Part shown: positions 21,211-21,524 of the stretch, piece after piece
Layout: each line of letters begins with the position of its first letter
Position numbering within the stretch: position 1 is the stretch's first letter
NCBI GenBank assembly: GCA_964649845.1
Contig: CAZYSS010000026.1
Location: 1-21,524 of the forward strand
Source of the DNA: RGIG3102 sp964649845
GTDB lineage: Bacteria > Bacillota > Clostridia > Oscillospirales > Ruminococcaceae
DNA length: 21,524 nt
Reading direction: 5' to 3'
Program-made: the position numbers and the translations under genes
Notes under the pieces: generated by a model
Told to the model about the DNA's origin: nothing
Databases searched by the model: none
The model's input: the letters and a program-made list of their open reading frames with translations, nothing else

Positions 21211-21524
21211 TCAAATAACCCTGATTTTTAAAGTGAAAATCGAGGTTATTTTTTTGTATATGAGTAAATTTTTGAAAAAATAATCAAAATTATGCTTAGA
21301 GCTGGTCCACAGGGCCAGCTTTTTCAGATTCATTGCAGCATACTTAAGCTTGATCCATCTGGTTACGGCAGCCAAGACTCTGTGGTGTGTATAACGCATT
21401 GCGTGTTTCTCTTTTGCGTCTGCAAATACTCGCTCTATTGTCTCTTTTCTTCTAGAGTATATTTCTTTACCATCTTCCGTCTTTCGTATCTCTTCCACCA
21501 AGTCAAGATACTTTTGCCAGATAT
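21211..21524 (-). CDS. IS1182-like transposase, C-terminal part (5' end outside the window)
   Basis: The minus-strand frame enters from the right edge reading WQKYLDLVEEIRKTEDGKEI and continues YSRRKETIERVFADAKEKHA and MRYTHHRVLAAVTRWIKLKY before AAMNLKKLA. The RRxxIERVFADAKEKH segment holds the last catalytic Glu of the DDE domain in IS1182/IS5-like transposases. There is no start codon in the window; the GTG near 21501 is internal. The stop at 21211 lies within a hairpin (21214-21250) followed by T7 on the plus strand, which may block readthrough into the element. Confidence 0.75.
   Translation of the reverse strand, partial: IWQKYLDLVEEIRKTEDGKEIYSRRKETIERVFADAKEKHAMRYTHHRVLAAVTRWIKLKYAAMNLKKLALWTSSKHNFDYFFKNLLIYKKITSIFTLKIRVI
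21214..21255 (+). terminator. Hairpin with T run at the transposase 3' end
   Basis: AATAACC (21214-21220) and GATTTT (21223-21228) pair with AAAATC (21236-21241) and GGTTATT (21244-21250), and T7 follows on the plus strand. Confidence 0.5.

Noticed and set aside
1..21524. Prophage or integrative element boundaries
   Set aside because: No integrase, structural phage genes, tRNA or attachment-site repeat was seen; only two IS fragments at the right edge.

Overview
The window looks like a low-GC Firmicute chromosome segment, most likely an anaerobic gut clostridium (Oscillospiraceae/Ruminococcaceae-like). The support is AT-rich intergenic DNA, AGGAGG-type ribosome sites, TTGACA/TATAAT promoters, a small Spo0A-C-like protein, and a mosaic of GTCATTC and GTAGGGGCG intergenic repeats. 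I could not run database searches, so family names rest on motifs seen in the translations. Most genes lie on the minus strand up to about 16.1 kb; a plus-strand block follows.

Left part (1-4.7 kb). Positions 1-525 carry a purine-rich, hairpin-rich minus-strand transcript with a near-consensus promoter, a probable long noncoding RNA that runs off the left edge. Next come an overlapping nucleotidyltransferase/winged-helix pair that looks like a toxin-antitoxin module with a four-half-site operator, a 131-codon unknown gene followed by an untracked 44-aa single-pass membrane peptide, and a DUF234-type ATPase with its own inverted-repeat operator.

Middle part (4.7-13.2 kb). This is an island unusually rich in phosphoesterases: three calcineurin-like enzymes, two HAD proteins (one resembling the HAD of Swiss-Army-Knife RNA repair proteins) and one endonuclease/exonuclease/phosphatase protein, together with a WYL regulator and several unknown proteins. 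Four transcription units here (13086, 12437, 11267 and 8141 leftwards) share one promoter architecture: the palindrome ATGAARGTTCAT (or a one-base variant) exactly 12 bp upstream of a -10 box. The WYL gene has this promoter too, so it probably controls a local regulon that includes itself. A separate operon (6768 to 4754) lacks the motif, and two of its three genes carry one-base frameshifts.

13.2-16.3 kb. A second, about 110-nt RNA with the same promoter and first two hairpins as the long RNA lies at 13309-13417. It is followed by a small XRE plus Spo0A-C-like pair whose promoter holds a 0A-box-like palindrome, and then a sigma factor / anti-sigma-like / secreted protein operon in which the sigma gene is frameshifted at a CTTT triplet repeat.

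Right part (16.3-21.5 kb). This is a degraded, repeat-laden zone: a HipA-like gene with an internal deletion, an AAA_14/DUF4143 ATPase flanked by two copies of a composite palindromic repeat, a 202-bp inverted-repeat element, a Fic protein with its own operator, a fossil copy of the ATPase gene (promoter and 3' end only), and two insertion-sequence fragments at the right edge.

Gene-free stretches over about 300 bases are the long RNA and its promoter region (1-738), 13201-13624 (short RNA; nothing else recognised), 16882-17375 (terminator and repeats), 18735-19323 (repeats), and 20581-21054 (ATPase fossil and one hairpin).
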